A program made the position numbers and the translations under genes. A DNA stretch of 64,000 nt from CAYSWV01 sp964434865. GTDB lineage: Bacteria; Cyanobacteriota; Cyanobacteriia; Thermostichales; Thermostichaceae. The notes beneath the pieces were generated by a model, which worked only from the letters and a program-made list of their open reading frames with translations, was not told the origin of the DNA and did not search any database. How positions within the stretch are numbered: the first letter of the stretch is position 1; every line of letters begins with the position of its first letter. The stretch is taken from positions 93,050 to 157,049 of the forward strand of contig CAYSWV010000005.1 of NCBI GenBank assembly GCA_964434865.1, read 5' to 3'. Of this stretch, positions 9,486 through 19,101 are shown one piece after another.

Positions 9486-9570
9486 TTGTTCCTCGATGTT
9501 ATTCCTTGATGTTATTTTTGGGTACATGTCTCTGGAGCTGGTTATTTAGCTAGGAGTATAAATCTGACTA

Positions 9571-9825
9571 TTAACCCTTTTGATTATCAGATTTAAACCG
9601 ACCGAATGTAAATCCTCGTTTGCCCAAATGTTTAGTTGAGCGCCCAGTGACTCGTTTACGCCACATCCTAAAACTGGAAGGTTTCATCTGCCTTCGCATC
9701 AGAGCGATCACCTGCTTTTCTGGTAGATTGAATTGAGTTTCAATTGCTTCAAAAGGAGTTCGATCCTCCCAAGCCATCTCAATAATCCGATTAATACTTT
9801 CCTGGTCTAAATCAGGTAAATTCAT
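9571..9825 (-). CDS. TIGR03643 family small protein (DUF2805)
   Basis: An 84-residue basic protein of a conserved family of unknown function. Hallmarks are IIEMAWEDRTPFEAIE, the helix-turn-helix-like LPEKQVIALMRRQMKPSSFR and a basic tail, WRKRVTGRSTKHLGKR. The ATG at 9825 gives the conserved N-terminus; a GTG at 9849 would add eight residues. The fold hints at nucleic-acid binding, but that is inference. It lies 85 bp upstream of the GH13 gene on the same strand and diverges from the Amt fusion gene. Confidence 0.85.
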   Translation of the reverse strand: MNLPDLDQESINRIIEMAWEDRTPFEAIETQFNLPEKQVIALMRRQMKPSSFRMWRKRVTGRSTKHLGKRGFTFGRFKSDNQKG

Positions 9826-9997
9826 AGCTATCTTACACCTAACCAGCACTTCTAACTTAGCAGACTATCCACTAGGTACCACCTAAATCCAGTGTGATAA
9901 GTCGGGTAAAATAATTAGCCTAGACTTCCTTGAAAGATGAATCAGGTTTGCTCTCTATGAGCTAGAGGATCAAGTTGGGATCCCAGCCCTAGTTTTT

Positions 9998-12514
9998 ATG
10001 GACACGGTTATGAACGACAGACTCGCCCTGGAGCACCGAACTGTGATTGACACCCTATGGCTGATCTTATCGGCAGGATTGGTCTTACTAATGCAGCCTG
10101 GGTTTATGTGCCTGGAGTCAGGTCTGACCCGCTCTAAAAATAGCATCAACGTTGCTGCAAAAAACATTGCAGATTTTGGCATCTCATTAGCCCTTTACTG
10201 GTCATTGGGTTATGGACTTATGTTTGGGATCACAGCTGGAGGGTGGATAGGTCTCAGTGATTTTTGGGTCGATCCAGGTGGCAATTTCAACTTAGCGGCC
10301 TTTTTTGTGTTTCAAGCTATGTTCTGTGGTACGGCCACCACGATTATCTCAGGGGCTATTGCGGAACGAGTTAAATTTACCTCCTACATCATTATTAGTG
10401 GTTTAAGCTCAGGATTAATCTATCCGGTGATCGGTCACTGGGCCTGGAATGGGTTAAACCAGGGTGAGCCTACGGGTTGGTTGGGAGTCATCGGTTTCAC
10501 TGATTTTGCGGGATCAACTGTGGTTCATAGTGTTGGTGGGTGGATTGCTTTAGCCACATTACTCATTATTGGACCTCGAACGGGCCGCTTTTCAAATCGG
10601 GGATCCTATCACTTTCAAGGATCAAACCTGCCACTTTCAACTATGGGTACTTTACTACTTTGGGTGGGGTGGATCGGATTTAATGGGGGTAGTAATCTGG
10701 CCTTTAATGAAGAAGTCCCACTCATTATTGTCAATACGATGATGGCCGGTATCGCTGGAATGCTAGGTGCAGCTACACTTAGTTTTTTATTCAAACGAGT
10801 TATTGAAATTGAAACGTTACTCAATGGATCTTTAGCCGGTTTGGTTGCCATCACGGCTGGTTGTCATGCCGTTTCCACCCCAGTAGCGGTAGTCATTGGC
10901 TTAGTTGGGGGCTGGGTGATGTGGCAAGGTACACTCCTGCTAGAGGCTCGTCAGATTGATGATGCTGTTGGAGCGGTTCCTGTCCATCTTTTTAGTGGCA
11001 TTTGGGGCACATTGGCGGTGGGGTTATTTGGATGGCCTGATAGTAGCGTCTCAGAATTGATAACCCATAGTTTAATTCAGCTGTTAGGTGTAGGGATGAC
11101 AGGATTATGGGCTTTTGGTCTGACCTACCTGCTACTGAGACTGATCAACCCCAAACATCCTATCCGAGTGACTGTTGAAGAAGAAGAACAAGGCCTTAAC
11201 ATTGTAGAACATCAGGCCAAAACCGAAGCCTATGATCTGATGACGGTGATGATGGCCCAAGCGAAATCTCAAAATCTAAGTCTACGCGCCCCTGTCGATC
11301 CGTTTACTGAATTGGGGCCTATTGCTCACCGCTACAATCAAGTGATGGATTCTTTAGAAGAAGCTGTGGCTCGAACTGAAGCCATTGTTCAAAGTGCAAC
11401 CGATGCCATCTTAACCTTTCGGCCTTATGATCTACAGGTTCTTTCAGCTAATGCTAGTGCTCAAGAGGTTTTTGGTTACGCTCCTATGGAATTGTTGGAG
11501 CTATCCCTTCATCATTTATTAGTTCCATTACCTGAAATCGCCCTGGAGACTTTAATAGGTCGGTGTGGCATTCATGAGGTCATTGGGCGCCGCGCTGATA
11601 CATCACAGGTTCCTTTAGAGGCTAGTATTGCCGAGGCAACTCTAGGGACACGGACTTTTTACACAGGGATCTTTCGAGATATTTCTGCTCGTAAAGCGAA
11701 TCAGGAACGGCTCGCTCAAGCCCATGAAGAAATACTCGCCTTAAATCAGCAACTGAAAGCCGAGAATTTAAAATTAGGGGCAGAACTTGAAATCACTCGC
11801 AAAATTCAAAGACTCATCCTCCCTACTGATCATGAACTTAAACAGATCCAAACTTTAGAAGTTGCAGGCTTTATGGAGCCCGTTGAGACCGTGGGTGGAG
11901 ATTACTATGACGTTTTACAGCAAGGTAATCGGCTCAAAATTGGGATTGGGGATGTTACGGGGCATGGTCTTCATAGTTGTTTACTCATGCTGATGGTGCA
12001 AACAGCCGTTAGAACCCTACTGGTTAGTGAAGAATCAGATCCAAAACGGTTTCTCGCTATTTTGAATCGAGTGATTCACGATAATATCCAACGTATGCAA
12101 GCTGATCGAAGTCTAACGTTGTCTTTTGTGGATTATCAGGATGGTCAGCTACGCCTCAGTGGTCAGCACGAAGAAATGATTGTGGTGCGTCAAGGTGGCA
12201 CGATTGAGCGCATCGACACACTAGACCTGGGATTTCCGATTGGCCTTGAAGAAGATATTACAGCCTTTGTGGGGCAAACTGAAGTGCAGTTAACATCAGG
12301 TGATGTTGTCGTTCTCTACACCGATGGTATTACCGAAGCTGAAAACGAAACGGGTCATCTGTATGGGCTAGATCGCTTATGTCAGGTGGTTAGTCAGCAC
12401 CGAGCTAGATCCCCTTGGGAAATTCAGTCTGTTGTGATTGAGGATGTCAAACACCATATTGGCTCCCAACACGTCTATGATGACATTACACTCCTGGTCT
12501 TAAAGCAAAAGTAG
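9998..12514 (+). CDS. Ammonium transporter-PAS-PP2C phosphatase fusion protein
   Basis: An 838-residue three-module protein. Residues 1-385 are an Amt/Rh ammonium channel with the pore twin histidines (H177 in STVVHS, H330 in VPVHLFSG), the conserved D169 and the GAIAER signature. Residues 390-455 form a linker resembling a signalling helix. A PAS domain lies at about 460-560, a coiled coil at about 565-605, and a SpoIIE/RsbU-type PP2C phosphatase at 605-838 with metal-binding Asp in GGDYYD (D635), GDVTGHG (D652), YTDGITE (D776) and DDITLL (D828/D829). Transport and catalytic residues all look intact. Amt domains fused to histidine kinases or GGDEF domains are known ammonium sensors, so a transceptor controlling a serine/threonine phosphatase is inferred. 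No partner anti-sigma or antagonist gene is adjacent. Confidence 0.92.
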   Translation: MDTVMNDRLALEHRTVIDTLWLILSAGLVLLMQPGFMCLESGLTRSKNSINVAAKNIADFGISLALYWSLGYGLMFGITAGGWIGLSDFWVDPGGNFNLAAFFVFQAMFCGTATTIISGAIAERVKFTSYIIISGLSSGLIYPVIGHWAWNGLNQGEPTGWLGVIGFTDFAGSTVVHSVGGWIALATLLIIGPRTGRFSNRGSYHFQGSNLPLSTMGTLLLWVGWIGFNGGSNLAFNEEVPLIIVNTMMAGIAGMLGAATLSFLFKRVIEIETLLNGSLAGLVAITAGCHAVSTPVAVVIGLVGGWVMWQGTLLLEARQIDDAVGAVPVHLFSGIWGTLAVGLFGWPDSSVSELITHSLIQLLGVGMTGLWAFGLTYLLLRLINPKHPIRVTVEEEEQGLNIVEHQAKTEAYDLMTVMMAQAKSQNLSLRAPVDPFTELGPIAHRYNQVMDSLEEAVARTEAIVQSATDAILTFRPYDLQVLSANASAQEVFGYAPMELLELSLHHLLVPLPEIALETLIGRCGIHEVIGRRADTSQVPLEASIAEATLGTRTFYTGIFRDISARKANQERLAQAHEEILALNQQLKAENLKLGAELEITRKIQRLILPTDHELKQIQTLEVAGFMEPVETVGGDYYDVLQQGNRLKIGIGDVTGHGLHSCLLMLMVQTAVRTLLVSEESDPKRFLAILNRVIHDNIQRMQADRSLTLSFVDYQDGQLRLSGQHEEMIVVRQGGTIERIDTLDLGFPIGLEEDITAFVGQTEVQLTSGDVVVLYTDGITEAENETGHLYGLDRLCQVVSQHRARSPWEIQSVVIEDVKHHIGSQHVYDDITLLVLKQK

Positions 12515-12536
12515 GCCCGGGGACTAGAGTTTAGAG

Positions 12537-13040
12537 TTAGAGCGCTTGAATAATGACAGGATCACCAACCGTTAACCCTAACTGAGCTGCAGTGCCCCCA
12601 CGAAACTCAACCACCTGATCCACTAATTGATCATTCGCAGGGCCATAAGACGGACACGGTAACTCCGGACAACCCGGTACATCCGCCGCGATATAAACTA
12701 CACGACCCTCTAACAGAAAGATAATGTCGAGGTTGATCCAAGTGTTGTACATCCAAAAAGCCGCAGATCGGGGGGGATCATAGGGAAATAACATACCTTG
12801 ATCAGCCGGTAAAGATTCTAGATCACGAAACATGAGGCCCAATCGTTGTTGTGAACTCGTACGGGCCACTTCTAGCTTAAAGGTCTGATCACCAATGATC
12901 GCTTCAGCTTCAAGAGGTAACATTTGGCTTTGTTGAGCAGTATCAGGCAGGGGGGTTGCACTTGTAGCCTCAGGATTGACTGCACTACTACACCCTGTGA
13001 TTAGCATAGCCGTAACAACAATAGTCCAGATACGAACCAT
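12537..13040 (-). CDS. DUF192 family lipoprotein
   Basis: 167 residues from the ATG at 13040, which gives a clean lipoprotein signal with lipobox LITGC and avoids overlap with the upstream gene; an upstream in-frame start at 13100 would lack a signal peptide. The DUF192 domain is plain from RLGLMFRDLESLPADQGMLF, FWMYNTWINLDIIFL and the C-terminal VVEFRGGTAAQLGLTVGD. The family function is unknown. It lies 13 bp downstream of the Gfo/Idh oxidoreductase gene, so the two are likely cotranscribed. Confidence 0.9.
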   Translation of the reverse strand: MVRIWTIVVTAMLITGCSSAVNPEATSATPLPDTAQQSQMLPLEAEAIIGDQTFKLEVARTSSQQRLGLMFRDLESLPADQGMLFPYDPPRSAAFWMYNTWINLDIIFLLEGRVVYIAADVPGCPELPCPSYGPANDQLVDQVVEFRGGTAAQLGLTVGDPVIIQAL

Positions 13041-13053
13041 GACTCTAACAACC

Positions 13054-14115
13054 TCAAAGTTTAGACAACGATGGCTTAGCTTCATTCCAGGAGCATCCAT
13101 CTAACGAAATTTGTTCAATTTCAGCGGCCAACTTAAGAGCTTTTAAAGCTTGCTCTCCGCCAACCGAGGGCTGGTTGCCACCTCTAACACAATTGGTGAA
13201 ATGCTCTAATTCGGCGTGAAGCTTATCAATCGTATCAGTATGGACCTTTTCAATTAAATAGTCTCGTTGGTAGAGCACTTGACCATAATCATCAATAGGA
13301 CTTGCGGTACTTTGGCGATAGATTGAGATCTCGTTATTGAGGAAGTCAGTTTCGATAAAGGCATTCTGACAATGAGCCACGATTTGACGCATTTTGCGGT
13401 GAGTCACTTTGCTAGCAGTTAAGGAAGCAATGACACCATTGGCAAAACTTAAGGTAGCCGTGACATAGTCCAGATAACCCAACTTAGAGACCCGATTACC
13501 ACTAGCCGTGAGGTGGATGACATCTGAAGGAACTAACTCTAAGAGTAAGTCGATGTCATGGATCATTAAATCAAACACAACAGAGACATCAGTGGCCCGA
13601 TTTGAGTAGGGACTCATGCGGTGAGCTTCAATGGCGAGGGCTTCTTCAGATTGGAGTACTCGTTGCAGCTGTTGAAAAGCAGGGTTAAAGCGTTCAATAT
13701 GGCCCACTTGGAGAATACAACCACAATCTGCCGCTCGATTCACCAATGATTCAGCTTCCGTGATATTGGCTGCGATCGGCTTTTCTAAGAGAACATGAAC
13801 CCCCGCTTCTAAACAAGCCATGCCCACTTCATGATGCAAAACAGTAGGTACCGCCACCGCCACTGCCGCCACATGGGGTAGCAGATCTCGATAGTCTTCG
13901 TAAAAATGAACTCGAAAGCGGCTTGCAACATCCAATCCGCGCTCAACATTAACATCAGCCACACCCACCACTTCGATGTCTTTCATGCGACTAAAAACAC
14001 GAGTATGATGTTGGCCCATGTTGCCCACCCCAATCACACCCACAGGAAGACGATGAGGCTGTCCGTTCGTGGAATATTGCAAGAACGATGTGGGATTCGA
14101 AAACAGTCTACCCAT
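13054..14115 (-). CDS. Gfo/Idh/MocA family oxidoreductase
   Basis: A 353-residue NAD(P)-dependent oxidoreductase. The Rossmann motif is GVIGVGNMGQHHTRVF (about residues 26-41), and the family's EKP motif appears in VLLEKPIAAN, containing the lysine thought to act in catalysis. The C-terminal dimerisation domain contains VVFDLMIHDIDLLLEL. A GAGGGG ribosome site precedes the ATG. The substrate cannot be told; relatives act on sugars or are biliverdin reductase-like. The DUF192 lipoprotein gene follows 13 bp downstream. Confidence 0.9.
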   Translation of the reverse strand: MGRLFSNPTSFLQYSTNGQPHRLPVGVIGVGNMGQHHTRVFSRMKDIEVVGVADVNVERGLDVASRFRVHFYEDYRDLLPHVAAVAVAVPTVLHHEVGMACLEAGVHVLLEKPIAANITEAESLVNRAADCGCILQVGHIERFNPAFQQLQRVLQSEEALAIEAHRMSPYSNRATDVSVVFDLMIHDIDLLLELVPSDVIHLTASGNRVSKLGYLDYVTATLSFANGVIASLTASKVTHRKMRQIVAHCQNAFIETDFLNNEISIYRQSTASPIDDYGQVLYQRDYLIEKVHTDTIDKLHAELEHFTNCVRGGNQPSVGGEQALKALKLAAEIEQISLDGCSWNEAKPSLSKL

Positions 14116-14239
14116 ACACCACCCCTCACCTAGAGTTCTATTGCCTGATTAGATTCCACCTTAGCCCCTACTGGTAGTAAATGGGTAAAAACTCACAAAA
14201 TGGACGTGATCTGGCTTACATGTTCCCTTGACAAAAGTC

Positions 14240-15976
14240 TCAGATCCAGTTAAATCCAGGAATTGCAGGGATCTTGATTTTCGCGGAATCACAAGCAGGC
14301 CCCTGACAAAACAGTGGGATCGGATTGGGTCGAAACCACATGCGCCAATAAAAAGCTGAAGCTCTGATCGGAAATCCATACCAAAGTGGCATGAAATAAA
14401 TCTGGCATAGTAACACCAGTGTGATCAGGGTTAAGCCCCAGGCTCGGCCGAGCCGCTGCCATTGATTTAAAGATCGACAGATCACCCAAGCCAGGGCCAT
14501 GATCGCAAAGGCCAAGGCACTCATGTAGTGGTATAAAAACACACAGCGACTCACGATAAACCAGGGCACATAGTTGGCGGCAAATCCAATCAACAGATAA
14601 GCGGGTACCCCTTGAAATTTAAATAGCCCTTTAAGGCTGAGATAAAGAATGGTACCAATTGATAGCCACCACAACATCGGATTACCCAAAGCTTGAACGG
14701 CTTGCCAAATATCAGCATCGCTACTGAAGTAGTACCCAATGGGGCGAGCTAAGACAGGCCAGGACCAGGCGCCTGCAGCTAGGATCCGGTGAGAGACGAT
14801 GGGTTTTAACTGAGGGACCGCTTCTCCTAGAGCTAGCCAACTAGTGGAACAATAGGGATGCACATCAGTTTGAAAGGGGCTTTGATACGTTACAAGCAAA
14901 TTGTCGCCAGTATGCCCGCCTAAAATAGATCGGTTAATTTCCACAATCGATAAGGCCATATGTTTCCAAAAGGTCCAGCCCCCTGTCGTTAAATCATGGC
15001 TCACTGGATTTTGGATGAGATGTGGGATCCATTGGATGGCATAAACCACTATCATTACAAGGATGTAACAAATAATGTAGTGCCACCATTTCAGATGTTG
15101 AATTTCAGCGAAAATGCCAACTCGGGGTAAGTGACAAGACCATAATTTAGGAAATGCTCGGACTAAGGCGCCCAATCCGATAAAGACAATGGCCATCACT
15201 ATCCAAGCTGGGTTGAGGCCCACTAATCCAAGACCTGCGGGAGACTCTCCGACTAGCTGGATCACTCCAGAGCCTAAAGTTCCCAAAGCCATTGAGCCGC
15301 CTAACAACCAAAAAAGCTTGTAGTAACCAGCCATCATCCAGACCATCAATCCGATCCCAGCAAACATGAAGGCAAACCATAAGCCATTCCATTTGACTGA
15401 AACAGCTGCCCCCAACATGACGCCCGATAACGCAAACAGCCAAGCTCGACTCGCTCCGCGCCGTTCTAAGCCAGCAATTAAGTAGATCTGAGCTGCAAAT
15501 CCGAAAGCCACAAGAAAAACATTCATCAGGCCATAGCGAGATTCCACTAGAAATAGGCCATCTGTGAGCATCAGGCCTCCAGCCACCAAAGTAAACAGTC
15601 GCCATCGGGTTAACTGATAAGCAACCCCAGCCACCAAAACCGGGATCAATGACCCAAACAGCGCTGTCATGATGCGCAGACCAAATTCATGACGACCCAC
15701 AAACCCGATCCCCAACAAGATCAAGTATTTTCCTAGAGGAGGATGAATATCATAAAACGTCACCTGATCCAAGTAGTTTTGGGCAAAGACTGGAAAATAC
15801 ACTTCGTCAAAAACAGGGGCTGCAAATTCGCCCAGATTCCACAGTCTCATCACCAGTCCAATAATCCAGATCCCACTCACACCCAGAACGAGATAGGGAT
15901 CCCAATGTGACGTTTTAGCAGATGACTCAGGGGAGTAGGTTTCTGGATCCTGAGAAAAGGAAGGGTTATCGCGCAT
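14240..15976 (-). CDS. Dolichyl-phosphate-mannose-protein mannosyltransferase-like (PMT, GT39)
   Basis: A 578-residue polytopic glycosyltransferase of the PMT family, which uses a lipid-linked sugar. The N-terminal loop has the family's acidic motif, FDEVYFPVFAQNYL, followed by FYDIHPPLGKYLI. A second block, PYCSTSWLALG, lies in the central extracytoplasmic loop, and around a dozen hydrophobic helices follow. The acceptor is unknown. It lies 124 bp upstream of the oxidoreductase gene on the same strand. Confidence 0.9.
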   Translation of the reverse strand: MRDNPSFSQDPETYSPESSAKTSHWDPYLVLGVSGIWIIGLVMRLWNLGEFAAPVFDEVYFPVFAQNYLDQVTFYDIHPPLGKYLILLGIGFVGRHEFGLRIMTALFGSLIPVLVAGVAYQLTRWRLFTLVAGGLMLTDGLFLVESRYGLMNVFLVAFGFAAQIYLIAGLERRGASRAWLFALSGVMLGAAVSVKWNGLWFAFMFAGIGLMVWMMAGYYKLFWLLGGSMALGTLGSGVIQLVGESPAGLGLVGLNPAWIVMAIVFIGLGALVRAFPKLWSCHLPRVGIFAEIQHLKWWHYIICYILVMIVVYAIQWIPHLIQNPVSHDLTTGGWTFWKHMALSIVEINRSILGGHTGDNLLVTYQSPFQTDVHPYCSTSWLALGEAVPQLKPIVSHRILAAGAWSWPVLARPIGYYFSSDADIWQAVQALGNPMLWWLSIGTILYLSLKGLFKFQGVPAYLLIGFAANYVPWFIVSRCVFLYHYMSALAFAIMALAWVICRSLNQWQRLGRAWGLTLITLVLLCQIYFMPLWYGFPIRASAFYWRMWFRPNPIPLFCQGPACDSAKIKIPAIPGFNWI

Positions 15977-16108
15977 AGAAACTAGAAGAATAAGCCAAGA
16001 GTGACAGCACCGTCATACATTCTGTCAGGCTCGTCGCTAATCATCTATATTTTTTTACAATCTCAACCTAGGATAGTAAACATTGCATAGTATCTGGAGC
16101 TTGCCAAT

Positions 16109-16510
16109 ATGACAGGGTTTCTTAACCGACTCTTTAAACGGCAGGGTAAAGCCGATCAACCTCCTCAGGAGGACACCTCACAGGCTGCCAAGCCCAAACA
16201 GAAATCTCAAGCTTTCTTCTTAGATCCAGACGATGCGAAAAGTTATGGTGATATTGACTATATGAGGACCTCCCGCACGGTTAGACGGACCTTTATGGGC
16301 GGCAAATATGAATTGGTGCAGGAAGTTTCTGCAGATATCAAAAAAGAAGTCGATGAACCCACCCCATCCCAGCCTACTGACTCAACACCAGCTTCTAACT
16401 CAACAGCCTCCAGCCCTCCTCCATCAACGACTCAGCCTCCCCGTCGAGGTGGATCCGATATGGATAGGTTCCGAAATATGGCTAAAGACTTAGGCAAAAA
16501 GAACAAGTAG
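16109..16510 (+). CDS. Conserved cyanobacterial protein of unknown function
   Basis: A 133-residue soluble protein. A basic N-terminus (FLNRLFKRQ) precedes a conserved block, AFFLDPDDAKSYGDIDYMRT followed by SRTVRRTF, which I recall from proteins seen in many cyanobacteria. The last half is a Pro/Ser/Thr-rich linker ending in a basic helix, DMDRFRNMAKDLGKKNK. No catalytic motif is visible. A hairpin lies 20 bp after the stop codon. Confidence 0.8.
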   Translation: MTGFLNRLFKRQGKADQPPQEDTSQAAKPKQKSQAFFLDPDDAKSYGDIDYMRTSRTVRRTFMGGKYELVQEVSADIKKEVDEPTPSQPTDSTPASNSTASSPPPSTTQPPRRGGSDMDRFRNMAKDLGKKNK

Positions 16511-16530
16511 TTAGGGTATCAAACAAGATC

Positions 16531-16555
16531 TGGAGGAGATCAATGGTCTCCTCTA
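16531..16555 (+). terminator. Hairpin downstream of the 16109 gene
   Basis: TGGAGGAGA (16531-16539), a 7-nt loop and TCTCCTCTA (16547-16555) form a nine-pair stem with one G-U pair. No U-run follows, so it may be a factor-assisted terminator or an RNA-stabilising structure. Confidence 0.45.
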
Positions 16556-16795
16556 AAGTCGTTAAAACTAATGAGCAAACTAGAGCGACTGTTTAATTTA
16601 AAATGGATTGCTTAGAGGTCAATAACCCACTTTAAAGGTAGTCCTACCGCAATACCCCAATTGATCACGTCGTAAGATCCGAACTCTGAAATCGATTCAT
16701 TTCAATAAAATATCAATTGAGTAGAACGTTCTCTCCAATCTAACGGTTCGATGTTTGATCCTTCATGCTGATCTAATCACCAAGGAGATTTCATT

Positions 16796-17242
16796 ATGAC
16801 ACTCGTTCGTTGGCAACCTTTTCGGGAACTGTATTCATTGCAACGCGAAATGAACCGCTTATTTGATGACTTAGCTACTGATCGGGAGCGGGATCAGAAA
16901 TCTGATGGGTTGGGCTATGTCCCAGCTGCTGAGTTAGATGAGACTGCTGATGCCTATCAGTTGAAGTTAGAAATTCCAGGCATTGATAAAGCTGAGTTAG
17001 ATATCCAGGTTACGGCTGAGGCTGTGGCGGTATCTGGTGAGCGCCGCTCTGAAACTAGAACTGAAAATCAGGGAAGTACTCGTACGGAATTTCGCTATGG
17101 CCGGTTTCAGCGGGTTATTCCTTTATCCAGCCGGATCAATCATCAAAATGTAAGGGCTGACTACAAAGATGGCATTTTGTGCTTACACCTACCTAAAGCT
17201 GAGGAAGAGAAAACCAAAGTTGTTAAAGTTAACATCACCTAA
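16796..17242 (+). CDS. hspA: Small heat shock protein, Hsp20/alpha-crystallin family
   Basis: A 148-residue ATP-independent chaperone. The N-terminal WQPFRELYSLQREMNRLFDD is typical of HspA. The alpha-crystallin domain spans about residues 42-140, with ELDIQVTAEAVAVSGERR and the signature YKDGILCLHLPKAE. An AAGGAG ribosome site precedes the ATG. The upstream spacer contains the palindrome AGAACGTTCT (16723-16732) but no canonical CIRCE element, so its heat regulation is not evident. A good intrinsic terminator follows at 17317. Confidence 0.93.
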   Translation: MTLVRWQPFRELYSLQREMNRLFDDLATDRERDQKSDGLGYVPAAELDETADAYQLKLEIPGIDKAELDIQVTAEAVAVSGERRSETRTENQGSTRTEFRYGRFQRVIPLSSRINHQNVRADYKDGILCLHLPKAEEEKTKVVKVNIT

Positions 17243-17316
17243 TTGCTTGAACCGTCCTTAAACATTAAGGGTTAGGGTAGTCAGGAGTTCTAAGATACAA
17301 GAGGAATAGACGTTAG

Positions 17317-17354
17317 CCATCCCACAGGTGTACTCCATTGGGGTGGTTTTGTTT
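17317..17354 (+). terminator. Intrinsic terminator after hspA
   Basis: CCATCCCA (17317-17324) pairs with TGGGGTGG (17339-17346) with one G-U pair, followed directly by TTTTGTTT. Placed 75 bp after the hspA stop codon. Confidence 0.7.
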
Positions 17355-17421
17355 AAAAGCCTAGCTATACAAGTTCAACTCAATCAAGCTTATGACGGGT
17401 AGCCACTCCAAAGTTGAGTAT

Positions 17422-17919
17422 CTAGGCTTGTCTGAATAACATGGCCAAAGGAGCCCCTAGGATCATGAGGGCACCTACACCGCCAAATATGCCTCCAAAG
17501 AGGTAGCCAAACCACCGATCATCCTGTTGAACAGAAAGGGTCGCCTGTGTTTCTGTAGTAATGAAAGAACGAATCTCACTAGTGATATCATCTTTTCCGG
17601 ATCGGCCTGAGCTATAGCTATTACTTAAAGGAAACGTGCCTTCAGTTGTTCGAATGACAACTCGATAGGTTGTCCCCTCATCACTATTTCTAGATTCTTC
17701 AACATCAGCATCCTCTAAAGTCTCAATCGGCAGAGTCGAGCGATCGGATCCCAGCAGGCCCTGAGCTACCCATTCACATTGACCTTGATTAGAGGGCGGA
17801 TTGAGCCGTTCGCAGTCAAAGGTATAGAGCTTACTGGCAACCAACATAACCCCGATGCCAACGCTGACAAAAACGGTACCAAAGACCATGGTTCCGCAAC
17901 AGCCCATTGCTCTTTGCAT
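17422..17919 (-). CDS. Hypothetical two-helix membrane protein
   Basis: A 165-residue protein with a hydrophobic helix near residues 10-30 and another near 137-160. Between them is an extracytoplasmic domain of about 100 residues with two cysteines close to the first helix (DCERL and GQCEW). A strong GAGGAGAG ribosome site supports the start. I do not recognise the family; the layout resembles DUF3592-like proteins, but this is only an impression. It is convergent with hspA. Confidence 0.7.
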   Translation of the reverse strand: MQRAMGCCGTMVFGTVFVSVGIGVMLVASKLYTFDCERLNPPSNQGQCEWVAQGLLGSDRSTLPIETLEDADVEESRNSDEGTTYRVVIRTTEGTFPLSNSYSSGRSGKDDITSEIRSFITTETQATLSVQQDDRWFGYLFGGIFGGVGALMILGAPLAMLFRQA

Positions 17920-18174
17920 GACAACTCTCCTCTTATTTAAATGGATGGTTTTAGTTTACAAGGTGATCAAATCAGAGTACCTGTATTCAACAAAACATAG
18001 ATGATTGATTGAAAGTTATGACCGCCTCATAAACTTAGTTATAGTTTGAAGTGGGATCATTTTGCAACATTAACTTTGATAACTTTGATCGATTAGCTTC
18101 TCAAAAGGGAAGGATGAGTCTGAGGTTAAGCTTTCTAGTGTTGCTCCCAAAGACTTAACTTAGGGATCTTATCA

Positions 18175-19095
18175 ATGTCGGCATCTATTCTAGTAATCGG
18201 TAGTCTGAATATGGATCTGGTAGTCTCGGTACCTCGACAGCCGACGCCAGGTGAAACAATTTTGGGATCAGATTACCGTACATTTCCAGGTGGTAAAGGA
18301 GCCAATCAAGCTGTCGCGGCGGCCCGAGCGGGTGGACAAGTTCAAATGATCGGTCGGATCGGAGATGATACCTTTGGACCCATCTTGAAATCTAACTTAG
18401 AGCAACATGGAGTCGATACAGCCGGGGTTGAAAGTAGTCCTGGCTCCTCTGGTATAGCCTTGATCACTGTTGATTCACAGGGCCAGAACATGATTATAGT
18501 CAGCCCTGGAGCCAATAGTCGCCTCACCGTTGATCAAATACCTCCCATGCTGCCCCCTTCAATTCGTTTAATGGTGTTGCAGTTAGAGATCCCACTTTCC
18601 ACTGTTGAGTATGTGTTGAAGCTGGCAACACAGGCCGGTATCCCAGTCATGTTGAATCCTGCTCCCATCCAACCTCTATCTGATACTATCCTTACCCAGG
18701 TAACATACCTGATCCTGAATGAAAGTGAAGCTGCCCATTTGACAGGACAATCTATCCATACGCCTGCTGAAGCGATGCTAGCTGCTCAAGCATTGACAGA
18801 TCGTGGTGTCCCAATAGTGGTGATTACCTTGGGTGCAGCTGGGATCGTTTGGTCTTCACTAAACTGGCCACCTAATCAAGGAATGCTATGGGCCCGTTCA
18901 GTTACTGTCGTTGATACTACAGCGGCTGGGGATGGTTTTTGTGGGGCTCTCGCCACAGCGATCACTGAGGGGTATTCGCTTGAAACAGCTCTCCAGTTTG
19001 CTAATACTGCAGCGGCTATTGCTGTCACTCGAGCTGGATCTCAGCCTAGCTTAGCTGATCGTACTGAGATCGAAACCTGGCTCCTATCTGTTTAG
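18175..19095 (+). CDS. rbsK: Ribokinase (PfkB family)
   Basis: A 306-residue ATP-dependent sugar kinase that phosphorylates ribose at O5. PfkB signature 1, FPGGKGANQAVAAARAGG, lies at about residues 38-55. The catalytic block DTTAAGDGFCGAL lies at about 248-260 with the Asp base, and the start MSASILVIGSLNMDLV is standard for ribokinase. No ribose transporter or rbs repressor is adjacent, so the gene stands alone. It ends 6 bp before a convergent gene. Confidence 0.93.
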   Translation: MSASILVIGSLNMDLVVSVPRQPTPGETILGSDYRTFPGGKGANQAVAAARAGGQVQMIGRIGDDTFGPILKSNLEQHGVDTAGVESSPGSSGIALITVDSQGQNMIIVSPGANSRLTVDQIPPMLPPSIRLMVLQLEIPLSTVEYVLKLATQAGIPVMLNPAPIQPLSDTILTQVTYLILNESEAAHLTGQSIHTPAEAMLAAQALTDRGVPIVVITLGAAGIVWSSLNWPPNQGMLWARSVTVVDTTAAGDGFCGALATAITEGYSLETALQFANTAAAIAVTRAGSQPSLADRTEIETWLLSV

Positions 19096-19101
19096 CTCAG
19101 T

